A stretch of 37,699 nt of DNA from a virus: positions 1 to 37,699 of IMG/VR virus record IMGVR_UViG_3300042156_000080, one strand, 5' to 3'. Under the pieces are notes generated by a model. It was not told where the DNA came from and made no database searches. It saw only the letters and a list, made by a program, of their open reading frames with translations. The first letter of the stretch is position 1; the number at the start of each line of letters is the position of its first letter. Shown here piece by piece: positions 37,491 through 37,699 of this stretch. The translations under genes were made by a program, and so were the position numbers.

Positions 37491-37699
37491 GACCGCGCCA
37501 CCTCGCGCAAGGCCTTCACAAACTGCGCGGTAACGTCCTGGCAGTCGCGCCAGAAGGTCAGTCCAGGAAACGCCGTGCGGTCGTGGATGATGGTCACCAG
37601 CTCGCGTCCAGAACTGGTCATAACTGCCCCGGCGCCGAACTCTATAGCGCGGATCATGCCTGCCTTGATCCTCCGTTGCGTGCGCGGGTGGCCTATGTT
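37487..37699 (-). CDS. 3' part of the 76-aa protein that spans the contig junction
   Basis: This is the continuation of the gene that starts at 76. It includes the second copy of the repeat and then unique sequence: EFGAGAVMTSSGRELVTIIH, then FPGLTFWRDC and ending LREVARS. The stop overlaps the next gene as ATGA. The function is unknown. Confidence 0.8.
   Translation of the reverse strand, partial: NIGHPRTQRRIKAGMIRAIEFGAGAVMTSSGRELVTIIHDRTAFPGLTFWRDCQDVTAQFVKALREVARS
37642..37699. repeat. Terminal direct repeat, right copy
   Basis: Identical to bases 1-58. Removing one copy gives a 37,641-bp circle with an intact gene at the junction. Confidence 0.9.

Overview
The window looks like the complete genome of a tailed, contractile-tail bacteriophage (a myovirus). 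It carries packaging, capsid, sheath, baseplate, fibre, lysis, replication and recombination genes and no bacterial housekeeping gene. The first 58 bases reappear as the last 58 bases, and a small leftward gene reads without a break across that junction. The molecule is therefore a circular or circularly assembled genome of about 37,641 unique bp. The base composition is GC-rich and the gene families resemble those of phages and prophages of Pseudomonas-like Gammaproteobacteria. That host assignment is inference; nothing in the window proves it. No integrase, transposase or recognisable CI-type repressor was found, so a lytic life style, or a loss of lysogeny genes, is likely.

Layout. Two transcription units diverge from a control region at about 1.87-2.02 kb, which has a good leftward sigma70 promoter and a 14-bp inverted repeat. 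The rightward unit starts with a Cro-like regulator and an unknown gene. An O-like replication initiator follows, whose coding sequence contains four tandem 11-bp iterons plus an AT-rich stretch (probable origin), then a DnaB helicase, two small genes and a RusA resolvase. After a terminator at 5.85 kb come a gpZ-like gene, a possible cos region, the two terminase subunits and the structural genes. The head-entry genes are lambda-like (gpA terminase, gpW, gpB portal). The protease and capsid are fused in one ORF, and the capsid part and tail are Mu-like (DUF2635, sheath, tube, chaperone with a -1 frameshift, tape measure, gp43, gp44, gp45, gp46, gp47, gp48). Two lower-GC host-recognition genes follow, then two holin-like genes, a T4-type lysozyme and nested Rz/Rz1 spanins. 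A bidirectional terminator closes the unit at 28.07 kb.

The leftward unit starts at 1.87 kb, runs through the junction and continues from 37.7 kb down to 28.1 kb. In order of transcription it holds an exported small protein, two unknown genes, an HNH endonuclease, a DUF4406 gene and four small unknown genes. A recombination set follows: YqaJ-type exonuclease, RecT annealase, a protein with two FtsK-gamma-like winged helices, a small helix-turn-helix protein and a Rad50/SbcC-like ATPase with a CxxC hook. It ends with a C5-cytosine methyltransferase that shares its DNA with a second long same-strand reading frame, a DnaQ-like exonuclease, three very small genes and a coiled-coil protein with a CCC motif. 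One zinc-finger gene points the other way near the end. Most genes in both units overlap by ATGA/TAATG/GTGA couplings, which fixes most start codons.

Points deserving most attention are the iteron origin inside the initiator gene, the GGGAAAC frameshift site, the in-frame internal start that would release the capsid precursor from the protease fusion, the lambda-like cos candidate with GTTACAA half-sites, the overlapping methyltransferase/GWPTP-type reading frames with their in-frame hexamer repeat, the Rad50-like ATPase without an Mre11 partner, and the FtsK-gamma-like protein.
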